Below are positions 35,439 to 44,104 of a stretch of 64,000 bases of DNA, one piece after another (position 1 is the stretch's first letter; every line of letters begins with the position of its first letter). Location of the stretch: positions 215,301-279,300 of the forward strand of contig CAWHJW010000002.1 of NCBI GenBank assembly GCA_963829725.1, given 5' to 3'. This stretch comes from RYN-230 sp963829725. GTDB taxonomy: Bacteria > Actinomycetota > Actinomycetes > Streptosporangiales > Streptosporangiaceae. Both the position numbers and the translations under genes were made by a program. The notes below the pieces were generated by a model that saw only the letters and a list, made by a program, of their open reading frames with translations, ran no database searches and was not told where the DNA came from.

Positions 35439-35665
35439 TCACCAGACGGCGGGGATCCAGGTGACCCAGGCCCAGTGGGCGAAGAAGCTCGGCCGTTGCC
35501 GTACCGCTCTCTTCCACGCGTCTTGTGCCTTGCGTCGTCCCCGCAGCCGTTTGTGTTTCTTGCGCAGCCAGCGCAGCAAGTAGGCGTTGATGCGCGCCAG
35601 GAGGGGATACAGCGCCGACGGGTAGAAGGCACCGGTTGGGTCGGACCGGGGCGCCCTGCCAGCAA
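35439..35665 (-). pseudogene. Group II intron reverse transcriptase, C-terminal fragment
   Basis: About 70 codons: GAFYPSALYPLLARINAYLL, RWLRKKHKRLRGRRKAQDAW, RQRPSFFAHWAWVTWIPAVW and stop. This is the extreme C-terminus of bacterial group II intron RTs. It is truncated at its N-terminal side by the change to acidobacterial sequence, and is a different portion from the RT segment in the ISKra4-like element. Confidence 0.8.
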
Positions 35666-36166
35666 TACGCCAGCGAATGAAGCGCGTCGCGGAGAACCGT
35701 ATTGCTCCATTCCGTAGCTTGCATGAGTTGCTCTACGCGCGCAAAATCGGGTTGGCTGAGGCCCTTGTTCACGGCGGTGACATCCGCGAAGAACTGGTCG
35801 AGTCCAGCTGGAGTCACCATGACCAGGATGTGTGCGGCCTCGGCTCGGAAGTTCTGGAAGGCGTGGGCCGTGCCGCGCGGGGCGAAGGCGGAACTGCCCG
35901 TACTTCCGTTGAAGCGCTGGCCGTCCACTTCCCAGGTGAGGTTGCCGTCGAGGACATAGAACCATTCGTCTTCGCGCGAATGGCGATGGAGCGGCGGGCC
36001 GGCGAGTCTGGGTAACGGTGAGGTGCACGACGGCCACGGCGTTATCGGTGTCTGAGCCGGCGAGTTTGACCAAGCCCGGTTCTCCGAGCACATCGAGGGA
36101 TCCGCTCAGGCGGTAGTCCTGCGGACCGAGTACGAGCGTATTCAGTCTTTCTTCAGTCTTCGTCAT
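35640..36166 (-). pseudogene. Cupin-domain protein (frameshifted, 3' end uncertain)
   Basis: ATG 36166 with AAGGAG 10 nt upstream. First frame: RLNTLVLGPQDYRLSGSLDVLG ... AVAVVHLTV; after a shift near 36010 the cupin barrel continues as GPPLHRHSREDEWFYVLDG, FAPRGTAHAFQNF and a tail ending ARVEQLMQ. The His/His/Glu cupin motif 1 (HRHSREDEWFYV) and motif 2 His are visible. Its start overlaps the TetR stop by 4 bp. Beyond ~35.75 kb the frame shifts again and then meets the group II intron, so the natural end is unclear. Confidence 0.75.
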
Positions 36167-36796
36167 TTGTTTCGATCTCCTTTTTTCTTTGAGTTTGCAT
36201 GGGGAAATTTGTGATTGTTTTGTTCGCGGCGGAGGGTTGCGAGAAGGGCCTCTGCGGCCCAACTGGCTGCGGAGATTGCTTCCGGATCCGAGAGTCCACC
36301 GCGATCGTGGAGCATCTGCCAGAACGGCGCGGAGTGGAGCCCGTTGAAGACCGCTCGCACCTGGCGCCGCTCTGACGAACTGAGGCCCTGCGTTAGATTC
36401 TGCAGACTGCGGTCAAAACTGGCGCGGCCTTCCTCGGCTCCGCGGGCGCGGACGCGCGCGCCGGCACGCGACTCCATCACGGCGCGGATGAGTCTCTCGT
36501 TCTGGTCGAAGGCGCGATAGAGGACGCCGATGCTGGGAACAATGTCGGCTTCCTGGGTGGGAAACAGGGTTCCGGAGTGCTTTCGGACGAGGACCCACAA
36601 GGATTCATAGAGGTCGTTCTGCGCGGGGAAGTAGCGGTAGACGGTGCGAGCGCCGACGCCGGCGGCCTTGGCGATGGATTCATGGGAGAAGGGCTGGTCG
36701 GGATGGTCGACCAGCAGATCGAAGGCCGCGGCCAGGATGTGGTCGCGGGTAGCGGTAGCTTGTTTTTCCCGGAGGGTGCGGTGTTTTTGTCGCCAT
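36163..36796 (-). pseudogene. TetR-family regulator (one frameshift in a poly-A run)
   Basis: ATG at 36796; five A residues at codons 3-4 instead of four put the start out of frame with the rest. Corrected, it reads TRDHILAAAFDLLVDHPDQP, FSHESIAKAAGVGARTVYRYF (TetR helix-turn-helix) and LYESLWVLVRKH, then a C-terminal ligand domain (VMESRAGARVRARG, WQMLHDRGG). A 36-bp perfect palindrome overlaps the start codon, strongly suggesting autoregulation. It overlaps the downstream cupin gene, the likely target. Confidence 0.82.
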
Positions 36797-36831
36797 GACA
36801 GTACACTGCCATATATGGCAGTGTACTGTCA
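36796..36831. promoter_or_regulatory. 36-bp perfect palindrome on the TetR start codon
   Basis: TGACAGTACACTGCCATA followed directly by its exact complement. It begins on the T of the TetR ATG complement and extends upstream of the gene. Length and symmetry fit a TetR dimer-of-dimers operator. Confidence 0.8.
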
Positions 36832-36857
36832 ACTCAAAAATCCGTGCAGGCAATTCG

Positions 36858-38066
36858 CTATTTCGGCACGATTGCGGGTGCGGCGGGGCCGCCGGGGTCG
36901 TACATTTTTGGGATGCGGTCTTCGGCTGGCGGCAGTGTTGGGAACTGCGGCGTGGGGCTCGGTCTGGTACCAGTAGGCGACGGAGTAGAAATTGTCTGCG
37001 CGGTGGTTGGCGTGGCCGTGCTCGATGGTGACTTTGATGGACTTCGTCGAAGGTGATGGGGCTCTCGGTGTGCCAGCGGTAGAGGCAATAACGGCCGCCG
37101 ATGCGTTCGGGATCGATGATGTAGGGCGCGCCGTTGTGCTGGTTGCCGAAGGATTGCAGGCCGAAGTCCCATGCGCCGTTGTAGTAGTCCTCTGTAGCCG
37201 GTGCCGTTGATGGTGGGCGCGTGTCGCCGTCGATGAAGATCATGTCGTCGCCTTCGCCGAACCAGCCGTCTGGTTTTGCAGCACGGCCTGGGTGACGCCG
37301 ACAAAGTGGCCTTTGCCTGTGGCTTCGAGGAAGACGTAGTTGTCTTCGCCGTTGAGGTTTTTGCGGTCGTTGATGCCGGGACTGCCGTTGTTGGCCGATG
37401 TTGTCACCTTGCATGGGGCGGCCTGGCGATATTGCGCGTGGAAGCGGCCGAGGCCGGTGGGCAGCGGGGCAGCGTGATGTAGTCGATGGCGAAGTAGAGA
37501 GTGTCGGTGCGGACTCTTGCCTTCGTTGGTCACGGTGATGCTGGCGGCGCTGGCGAACGGCATCTGGAAGTAGGAGTTCAGGGCCTTGACGGGCGCGACG
37601 GAGAGCAGCGCCGACTGGTAGGTGAAGTATTCGCCGAGACCGAGCCCGAAGAAGTCGCCGATGGGCGACTCGATGGAGGGCGTGGATCTCGCCATCCCAC
37701 CACGCGCGCAGGACGAGGTTCTTGAGATGCATGCGGGTCGGGTGAGTTGATGGTGAACCAGATGTGCGTGATCACGCCGGCGCCGTTAATGTCGAGCAGC
37801 GTGGCGGATTGGCCGGGCTCGACGGGAACGGCGTCGCGATTGCCGCCGGTGCGGTCCCAGCTTGACTGCGGCTGCGACTTGTAGTTGCGCAGGCGGGCCA
37901 TGGGCGAAGAGCTCGTCGGGGATATGCGACTGGCCTGCAGGTTGCGCGACTGGCGTGGCGGCTGAGGTGCTGGCGGCATTCAGGCCAAGGAGCGCGCTCC
38001 GGAGACGATGCCACCGAGCAGCTTGCGACGTGCGGAAAAAGTTTCATCGGGATCGGATGAATGCAT
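36858..38066 (-). pseudogene. Tat-exported DUF2961 protein (several frameshifts)
   Basis: ATG 38066 with GGAGGG upstream. The N-terminus has a Tat-like signal (SARRKLLGGIVSG). Pieces in three frames give the DUF2961 (GH172-type) order: VEPGQSATLLDINGAGVITHIWFTI, IESPIGDFFGLGLGEYFTYQS, LNSYFQMPFASAASITVTNEG, NYVFLEATGKGHFVGVTQAVL, GWFGEGDDMIFIDGD, EDYYNGAWDFGLQSFG and RYCLYRWHTESPITFDE. At least four shifts. The family includes alpha-D-fructofuranosidases and arabinofuranosidases; specificity here is unknown. Confidence 0.8.
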
Positions 38067-38221
38067 AGGGCGAACCCTCCAGTAGAATTTGACGCGAAAG
38101 GGAGTTGTAGTCGCGGATGGTGAGGCGGTGTCAAGGGGGCTTCATGCTATCCCACCCATTCCGCAGATGCGCGGAATGGATGGGGCACTCGCAATGTGCG
38201 CAGGATTCGGCAGAAAAAAAT

Positions 38222-38499
38222 CTAACGCTTGCGCTCCTTCAGGTTGTGGCTGTCGGCGGCTTTGAGCGTCATCCCGTAGAGGGCTTTGAACTGTTCGATC
38301 CCTTGAGCGTCTGCGCGGAGAATGGGACGATTTTGCCTTCGAAGGCGTGAAGGACGATCCCCTCAAGCAGGTCGCCAAGGGTCATGTCTTTTTGCTCAGC
38401 GAGGGCTTTGAGGACTTTCAACATGCGTTTTTCCATGCGAACGCCGGTCTGGACGCGTTCGACGACGACGGGTTCACGGTGTTGCGGTTCGTTTGGCAT
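38222..38499 (-). pseudogene. Small RHH-like DNA-binding protein (one frameshift)
   Basis: ATG 38499 with AGGAGG 4 nt upstream. VERVQTGVRMEKRMLKVLKALAEQKDMT followed by LGDLLEGIVLHAF has a strand-helix-helix look typical of CopG/Arc-like proteins. A missing G near 38298 ends the frame early; corrected, it continues FKALYGMTLKAADSHNLK to TAG at 38222. A large inverted repeat covers its ribosome site, consistent with autorepression. No toxin partner is adjacent. Confidence 0.65.
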
Positions 38500-38504
38500 T
38501 GTTC

Positions 38505-38544
38505 CTCCTGTTATCTTGGTACCAATGTACCAAAATAACAGGAG
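38505..38544. promoter_or_regulatory. 40-bp inverted repeat over the RHH gene leader
   Basis: Two 18-bp arms (CTCCTGTTATCTTGGTAC and GTACCAAAATAACAGGAG) match at 17 of 18 positions around a CAAT spacer. The outer arm includes the Shine-Dalgarno sequence. The core also reads as direct TTGGTAC repeats on the minus strand. Either an operator or an RNA hairpin hiding the ribosome site. Confidence 0.7.
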
Positions 38545-38683
38545 TTGGTCAAGTGTCCCATGAAGTGGGCCGAGGAGGTTCATGCGATGGGGTTTTGGGC
38601 GCTGAAGACTCGCGCATTTTGGCCTCGCCTGTTATGGTCAGGGAGGAAACTCAAAATGAATCCACCTTAGGAATCGCGCGGGC

Positions 38684-39937
38684 ATGTTGAAGCGTTGGCG
38701 AATCCGGATACTGCTGTTTCTGGCCGTTCTCGGCCCCGGATTCATTACCGCCAATGTAGATAACGACTCCGGCGGCATCCTCACCTACTCCCAGGCAGGC
38801 GCGCAGTACGGCTACACCCTGCTCTGGATGATGATTCCCATCACCATCGCGCTGATCGTGGTGCAGGAGATGTGCGCCCGCATGGGCGTGGTAACGGGCA
38901 AGGGCCTCAGCGACCTGATCCGCGAAGAGTTCGGCCTGCGGCTCACGTTTGTGCTGATGGTGGTGCTGGTGGTGGTGAACTACACCAACGTGGTCACGGA
39001 GTTCATCGGGATCGCGGGCTCGCTGCACCTGTTCCACGTGACCAAGTTCATCTCTGTGCCGTTTTGCGCGGCGCTGGTCTGGTTCATGGTGGTGAAGGGC
39101 AACTACAAGAGCACGGAAAAGATCTTCCTGGTTGCGTCGGTCGTTTACATCGCCTACATCTTTGCGGGCGTGCTTTCGCAGCCGAGCTGGCACGATGCGC
39201 TGCTGGCCACGGTCAGGTTGCCGCAGCAAGATCGGTGTGGCGCGACAAGGCCTATATCTACATGGCGATCGGCGTGGTGGGCACCACGATCGCTCCGTGG
39301 ATGCAGTTCTATCTGCAGTCGTCGATCGTGGAGAAGGGAATTCGCGTGAAGGATTACGCGGCCTCGCGGCTGGATGTGATCGTGGGCAGCTTCTTCACGG
39401 ACCTGGTGGCGTGGTTCATCGTCGTGGCCTGCGCGGCCACGCTCTATGTGCATGGCATGGGGGCGATCCAGGTGGCCTCCGACGCGGCCGAAGCGATGCG
39501 CCCGCTGGCGGGCGACTACGCTTTCATTCTCTTCGCATTCGGGCTTTTCAATGCGTCGGTGTTTGCGGCCTCGATTCTGCCGCTTTCGACTGCCTACACG
39601 GTGTGCGAAGGCCTGGGATTTGAGTCGGGCGTGGACAAGAGCTTCAAGGAAGCGCCGTTCTTCTACTGGCTCTATACGCTGCTGATCGTGGGCGGGGCGC
39701 TCACGGTGCTGCTGCTGCCGGATGCGCAACTGGTCAATGTCGCGATTCTGTCGCAGGTGCTGAACGGCGTTCTGCTGCCGGTGGTGATTATTCTGATGCT
39801 GCTGCTGATCAACCGCGACGACCTGATGGGCGAGCACAAGAATTCGCGCGCTGTGGAACGTGATCGCCTGGGGCACGAGCATCATCGTGATCGGCATGAC
39901 GCTGGTGATGCTGTGGGGGATGATGCCGGGGCATTGA
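38684..39937 (+). pseudogene. Nramp-family divalent metal transporter (two frameshifts)
   Basis: ATG 38684. TM1 carries GPGFITANVDNDSGGI in place of the DPGN metal-binding stretch, followed by LLWMMIPITIALIVVQEMCARMG and KGLSDLIREEFG. A shift near 39230 separates the first half from YIYMAIGVVGTTIAPWMQFYLQ, DVIVGSFFTDLVAWFI, NASVFAASILPLSTAY and LNGVLLPVVIILMLLLINRDDLMG; a second shift near 39850 precedes the last helix (VIGMTLVMLWGMMPGH). Corrected length ~417 aa, 11 helices. Likely imports Mn or a related divalent ion. Confidence 0.85.
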
Positions 39938-39999
39938 GGACTGCGCATCCGGCGAAACGCTGTGATCTCAAGATCGAGACCTGGGATACTTAGACCACC

Positions 40000-40630
40000 C
40001 TATTTGAGATGTCCTCTGGCGCCAATTCCCTCCGTAAGGGCATCCATCTCCGAAATGCGCTGCCAGGTCTTGAACGCTTTTGCAATCATCGCTTCAGCAG
40101 CCTCTTGGTTTATCAGGTCATAAGTGAGTATGGGTTTGAACTCCGCATCAAAATCAACATAAAGCGCCGGCTCACGTAATTCTCTATATTTATTTCCCTT
40201 TTTCTGGTCCACCTGCATAGAGAAAGTGTCGATACGCCAAGCCTGCACAACAGTGGGCTCATCAGCGCCTTGATCGTTGTCCGCTAAAGCCAAGGTATTT
40301 CCGTCTTTAATAGCTGCTCCGCTCAACTCCACTACTCGCTCTGTATACGCAGCCTTTGTTGAGTGATCGCGAAAGTTGTTTTTTGAACGTCGATTCGGAA
40401 ATGTCGCCGTGACAATAATCCGCAACGATTTGAGCTTTGCCTGTCTCTTCGAGGCCGCAGTATGCCAAGAACGCGGCACGTGAAAACACTTGATACTGAA
40501 GCAGCATCTTCGCTTCGTCGATAAACCCTCCTGCGTTTTCCATGCATGCCTCATAGCGATCAAGGAGCTTCATTTTCTTGGCGAAGATCGCCTTCCTCTC
40601 CTCTTTCGATATTCTGTCCATTGGTTTCAT
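40000..40630 (-). pseudogene. AbiV-like abortive-infection HEPN protein (one frameshift)
   Basis: ATG 40630. RYEACMENAGGFIDEAKMLLQ, FSRAAFLAYCGLEETGKAQ and HGDISESTF match the AbiV pattern in which a helical segment with AxxLAxxxLEExGK follows a storage-like helix. A shift near 40380 is needed to continue FRDHSTKAAYTERVVELSG and the C-terminal half (YVDFDAEFKPILTYD, KAFKTWQRISEMD). The AT-richer codon usage contrasts with its neighbours and suggests transfer. AbiV proteins block phage late gene expression; function here is inferred from family resemblance. Confidence 0.7.
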
Positions 40631-40748
40631 CTGACCCTCTCTATGCCACCCTCGTTCACCGCGTGCCCAAGTTCCGGTTCCTCAGACCTGAGCAGGATCG
40701 CGCTTTCCGAACCAAGTCCGCCGAAGGCCTCTGCACCACCGCAGGTGG

Positions 40749-41030
40749 TCAGGCTACGGCGAGACGCTTGAGTTGGATGCGGCCGGTGGGAATTTGGGCG
40801 AGGTCGTACAGAGCCTGCTGGGTAATCCAGCTTTCCGCGCTGCCGCCGAAGACTTGTGAAAGACGGATGGCCATCTCAGGCGAGATGCCGCGTTTGGCGT
40901 TGACGAGTTCAGAGAGCGTGGTGCGCGTGACGCCGAGGGCGCGCGCCGCTTGCGTGATCGTGAGGCCGAGCGGTTCGATGCACTCGCTGAGAACTACGTT
41001 GCCGGGATGCGGCGGATTCTTCATCGGCAT
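40749..41030 (-). CDS. higA: HigA-family antitoxin
   Basis: 93 aa. NPPHPGNVVLSECIEPLGLTI, then helix-turn-helix TQAARALGVTRTTLSELVNAKRG and a C-terminal MAIRLSQVFGGSAESWITQQ, the standard HigA layout. It binds and neutralises HigB and represses the operon. Intact, and 11 bp downstream of the damaged higB. Confidence 0.93.
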   Translation of the reverse strand: MPMKNPPHPGNVVLSECIEPLGLTITQAARALGVTRTTLSELVNAKRGISPEMAIRLSQVFGGSAESWITQQALYDLAQIPTGRIQLKRLAVA

Positions 41031-41041
41031 GGGAATACCCC

Positions 41042-41297
41042 TTAGTGATAATCCAGATAATCGACTTCAAATGCATGGCCCTCGACAAATCGAAAGATGA
41101 CCCGCCATGAAGCCTTTCAATTGCCCTTTCAACGCGCGCAGGTTGAAGCCCGGAAGATTCATGTCTTCGACTGAACCGGCTGCATCGAGACGAGCGAGGA
41201 TATTGCGCAGTTTGGTGACGTGCTCCGCCAGGACGAAACGGAAATCGTCGTCCTCATAGAGGCGTTTCAACCCCTTGTGGCGGAAAGACCGAATCAT
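41042..41297 (-). pseudogene. higB: HigB-family toxin (internal deletion/frameshift)
   Basis: ATG 41297. MIRSFRHKGLKRLYEDDD and ILARLDAAGSVEDMNLPGF are typical of HigB RelE-fold toxins. After LKGQLKGFMA the usual IRVSGN residues are missing and the frame shifts to WRVIFRFVEGHAFEVDYLDYH and TAA at 41042. About six residues plus one base are lost at ~41105, in the ribonuclease core. The higB-higA order is canonical. Confidence 0.85.
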
Positions 41298-41309
41298 GAG
41301 CAAGTGTAA

Positions 41310-41325
41310 TGCGTAACGTAACGCA
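41310..41325. promoter_or_regulatory. Candidate HigBA operator
   Basis: TGCGT-AACGTA-ACGCA, arms of 5 bp, 12 bp upstream of the higB start. The position fits autorepression by HigA. Confidence 0.4.
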
Positions 41326-41384
41326 GGTCGAATATTCGCTCGCCGAATCGGGGGTTCGGATTGTTAGAACTTGGGAATGTCGCC

Positions 41385-41825
41385 TTACAGGAGTTTGCCG
41401 GCGGCGAGGTCGCGGATTAGGCCGCGGTCGGCGGCCAGAAATTCGTATCCGGTGAGGTCTTCAAGGCGGACCCAGCGGACTTGCTGGTAGATCTGGTTCG
41501 AGATCTCGCCGGTGAACTCGTGGACGGCGAAAAACTGCAGGTCGACGGCGCCGCCATGGCGGTAGTTGTGGCGGATGCGGGTGACGGGGGCACCGATGGT
41601 GGCTTGGATGCCGAGCTCCTCTGACAATTCACGGGCGAGGGCTTGTTCCGCGCTTTCTCCGGCTTCTATCTTTCCGCCGGGAAACTCCCATAGGGATGCC
41701 ATCGGCTGATCTTCGCGGCGCTGGCCGATGAGGACTTCACCGCCGCGCACGATCAGACCTGCCGCTACAAAGCGGAGGGCGGGGCCATTGGGACGGGGGC
41801 TGGAATTTAGCTGGTCTGCTGCCAC
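41385..41825 (-). CDS. mutT: MutT-type NUDIX hydrolase (8-oxo-dGTP diphosphatase)
   Basis: 146 aa from GTG 41825; the open frame extends further upstream into the HAD gene but without homology. Nudix box GGKIEAGESAEQALARELSEELGI has all canonical Glu residues, and LWEFPGGK precedes it. VAAGLIVRGGEVLIGQRRED is the usual MutT entry. It removes 8-oxo-dGTP from the nucleotide pool. Confidence 0.9.
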   Translation of the reverse strand: MAADQLNSSPRPNGPALRFVAAGLIVRGGEVLIGQRREDQPMASLWEFPGGKIEAGESAEQALARELSEELGIQATIGAPVTRIRHNYRHGGAVDLQFFAVHEFTGEISNQIYQQVRWVRLEDLTGYEFLAADRGLIRDLAAGKLL

Positions 41826-41877
41826 GCTTCTAGTGTAAACGGAACAAAAGAGTTGGCACGCGGAACCGGAATCTTGT

Positions 41878-42624
41878 CTATTCCCCGCCGACCGGTGCTT
41901 CCGTTCCCTCTGCGGCTGCAGGTCGGAAATAGCCCCAGCCATTTTTTGCCGCTGCTGCAAGCAATGCGGGAGAAGGATTGACCGGGAAGGGGCAGCGCGC
42001 GAGTTCGAGCATGGCGAGATCGTGAATCGAGTTGCCGAAGACCGCATCCGGTTTGCTAACACCAACGCGTTTGAGCGCAATGGCCTTGCCGGCATCGGTG
42101 GGCACGTCGAGGATTTCGCTGGTGATGAGCCCATCTGTGACACGCACTTCGGCGGCGAGGATCTTGTCCTCAGGGATACCGAGATCGCGAATGCCTTCGG
42201 CGATAACCCAGCGATTCGTTGAGCTGACGGCCCACAGTTCCACGCCGCCTTCACGGAGCTTGGCAACCAGATCAGCCATCTCCTCGAAGATGCGGTCGTG
42301 CACAAAATTCATGACGTACTGGGCCGCAGCGGCGCGCAGTTCCTGGTCGCGCAGTCCGGCGTACATTTGCACCATCTCGCCGCAGATTTCCTCTTCGCTT
42401 ACGTGCCCGGCACGGTAGGAGCGATGGCGATTGTCGATCCAGTCGGTGGTGGAGCGGGAGACGAGCCCCTGCTCAAGTGACCACGCCATGAATCCATAGC
42501 CTGCGTCGCCGCCCCAGAGTGTTCCATCGCAATCGAAAACCGCGACCTTTGGATTGCAGTCCAGAACCAGCCGCTTGAATTCCGCAGTGGTCCACTTGTG
42601 AATACCTATTTGCGTAGCCGTCAA
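41878..42624 (-). CDS. HAD-IB family phosphatase (SerB-like)
   Basis: 248 aa. HAD motif I VAVFDCDGTLWGGDAG with both Asp, motif II in LWAVSSTNRW, and the motif III/IV region DAVFGNSIHDLAMLELA. The helical cap lies at residues ~50-120. The substrate is uncertain; phosphoserine or another phosphomonoester is likely. Intact, and upstream of mutT on the same strand. Confidence 0.85.
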   Translation of the reverse strand: MTATQIGIHKWTTAEFKRLVLDCNPKVAVFDCDGTLWGGDAGYGFMAWSLEQGLVSRSTTDWIDNRHRSYRAGHVSEEEICGEMVQMYAGLRDQELRAAAAQYVMNFVHDRIFEEMADLVAKLREGGVELWAVSSTNRWVIAEGIRDLGIPEDKILAAEVRVTDGLITSEILDVPTDAGKAIALKRVGVSKPDAVFGNSIHDLAMLELARCPFPVNPSPALLAAAAKNGWGYFRPAAAEGTEAPVGGE

Positions 42625-42823
42625 ACTTTCCCCAATCCTTCTCGAATGCTTTACCTACTCTATTCTCGTCTAAAACGGCCTTGTTTTGCACGTGAAGGTT
42701 TGAAGAAGACTTGCTTGAAAGGAAAGGAGATGTACCCAAAGACACAACACGTGGGCGGCATTTTCGGCAAGAAAGAGCCATTTGAAATGCCCTTGCCGCG
42801 GAAAATGTCACAGATAACTCGCT

Positions 42824-44089
42824 TCAGAACTCGTCGTAGGCGATTTGTTGCGTGGGGACACCGAGGGAAGCCAACATGCGGTTGCAGGCCTTGATCATCA
42901 TGGGCGGGCCGCACAGGTAGTATTCGACAGCGGCTGGGTTCGGGGTGGTTGCGCAGATAGTTTTCAAGGACCACTTCGTGGATGAAGCCGACGGGCCCGG
43001 TCCAGTTGTCTTCAGCCAGCGGCGAGGAGAGAGCGAGGTGGAAGCTGAAGTTGCGGTGCGTGGCGGCCAGGTTGCGGAAGTAGTCTTCGTAGAAGATCTC
43101 CTGCTTCGAGCGGGCGCCGTACCAGAAGCTGATCTTGCGCGCTGTGCTTCTCGGTCTCAAGCAGGTGAGAGAGGTGAGCGCGCAGCGGAGCCATGCCGGC
43201 GCCGCCGCCGATGTAGACCATTTCGCGCTGCGTGGGCTTGACGTGAAAATCGCCGAAAGGTCCAATGGCGGTGACGGTGTCGCCCGGCCTGAGACTGAAG
43301 ACGTAGCTTGAGCCCGACGCCTGGAGCGCAGTCCTGGCCTGGAGGCGGGGTGGCGATGCGCACGTTGAAGCGCAGCAGCGCGCTCCGTCTGCGGGTTGCT
43401 GGCGAGCGAGTAGTTGTTGCGGCGGCCGGCTCGGGATTGTGGCCACAAGGTCGAAGACGTGCTGGTTCTTCCACACCGTGGCGAAGGGTTCGGGAATATC
43501 GAAGTCGCGGAAGCGGATCGGAGTCGTAGGCGGGAATGTCGAGCTGGAGATAGTCGCCGGGAGTGAAGGCATTTTCGCCTTGCCGTTTTCAGCGGCTCGA
43601 GGACAAGCTCCTTGATGAAGGTGGCGACGCTGCGATTGCTGACGACGCGGAAGCGGTAAGTCTGTTGCGCGCGCGCGCCCGCCCCGCCGGCGCGCGATAC
43701 GTTGATAAGATGCTGGCCGTCGCGCTCTTCCACCGGATAGGTGGCGAGCCCGCGGCAGATGGGCGCGCGTGCCGGCGAGCCGTCGATCAAGATTGAAGCG
43801 GCCGTTGTGCTTGGGGCACTCGATCGATATCTCCGATCACGAGGCCGTCGGAGAGGTGCGTATTGCCGTGCGTGCAGAGTCCGTCGGTGGCGAAGAGGCT
43901 GCCCTCTCGCGTCGCGATAGAGGGCGTATGTTTTCTGGCCATGGTCGAAGCGGATCGACGTCGGCGCGGGCGAGGTCGCGTTGCGGCGCAGACTTCGATC
44001 CAGCCATCGGCATCGGGCTCGGCTTGCGAGGCGAAACGCGAGCTTCGCTGACGCGACGGCCTGGGCTCGGGCAGCTCGCCGTTTGACAT
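42824..44089 (-). pseudogene. Rieske ferredoxin / FAD-NAD(P) reductase fusion (many frameshifts)
   Basis: Starts at ATG 44089. A Rieske domain is recoverable: DGWIEVCAATDL, then FATDGLCTHGNTHLSDGLVIG (Cys-x-His of cluster motif 1) and ECPKHNGRF-type motif 2 in a neighbouring frame. Then an NqrF-like reductase: SYVFSLRPGDTVTAIGPFGDF (FAD domain), MVYIGGGAGMAPLRAHLSHL (NAD domain) and a final YDEF at 42826. The combination, directly downstream of a desaturase, mirrors MocE plus its reductase as one polypeptide. At least five shifts. Confidence 0.72.
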
Positions 44090-44104
44090 GATAGGCAGGG
44101 TCCT

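Larger units (their letters stand above)
35351..35665 (-). mobile_element. Truncated group II intron, 3' part
   Basis: On the minus strand the RT C-terminus is followed by domain V and domain VI, ending near CTACTCGAC at ~35354. The 5' part of the intron and most of its ORF are missing. The intron ends upstream at about 35.65 kb, exactly where acidobacterial sequence begins. Confidence 0.8.
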
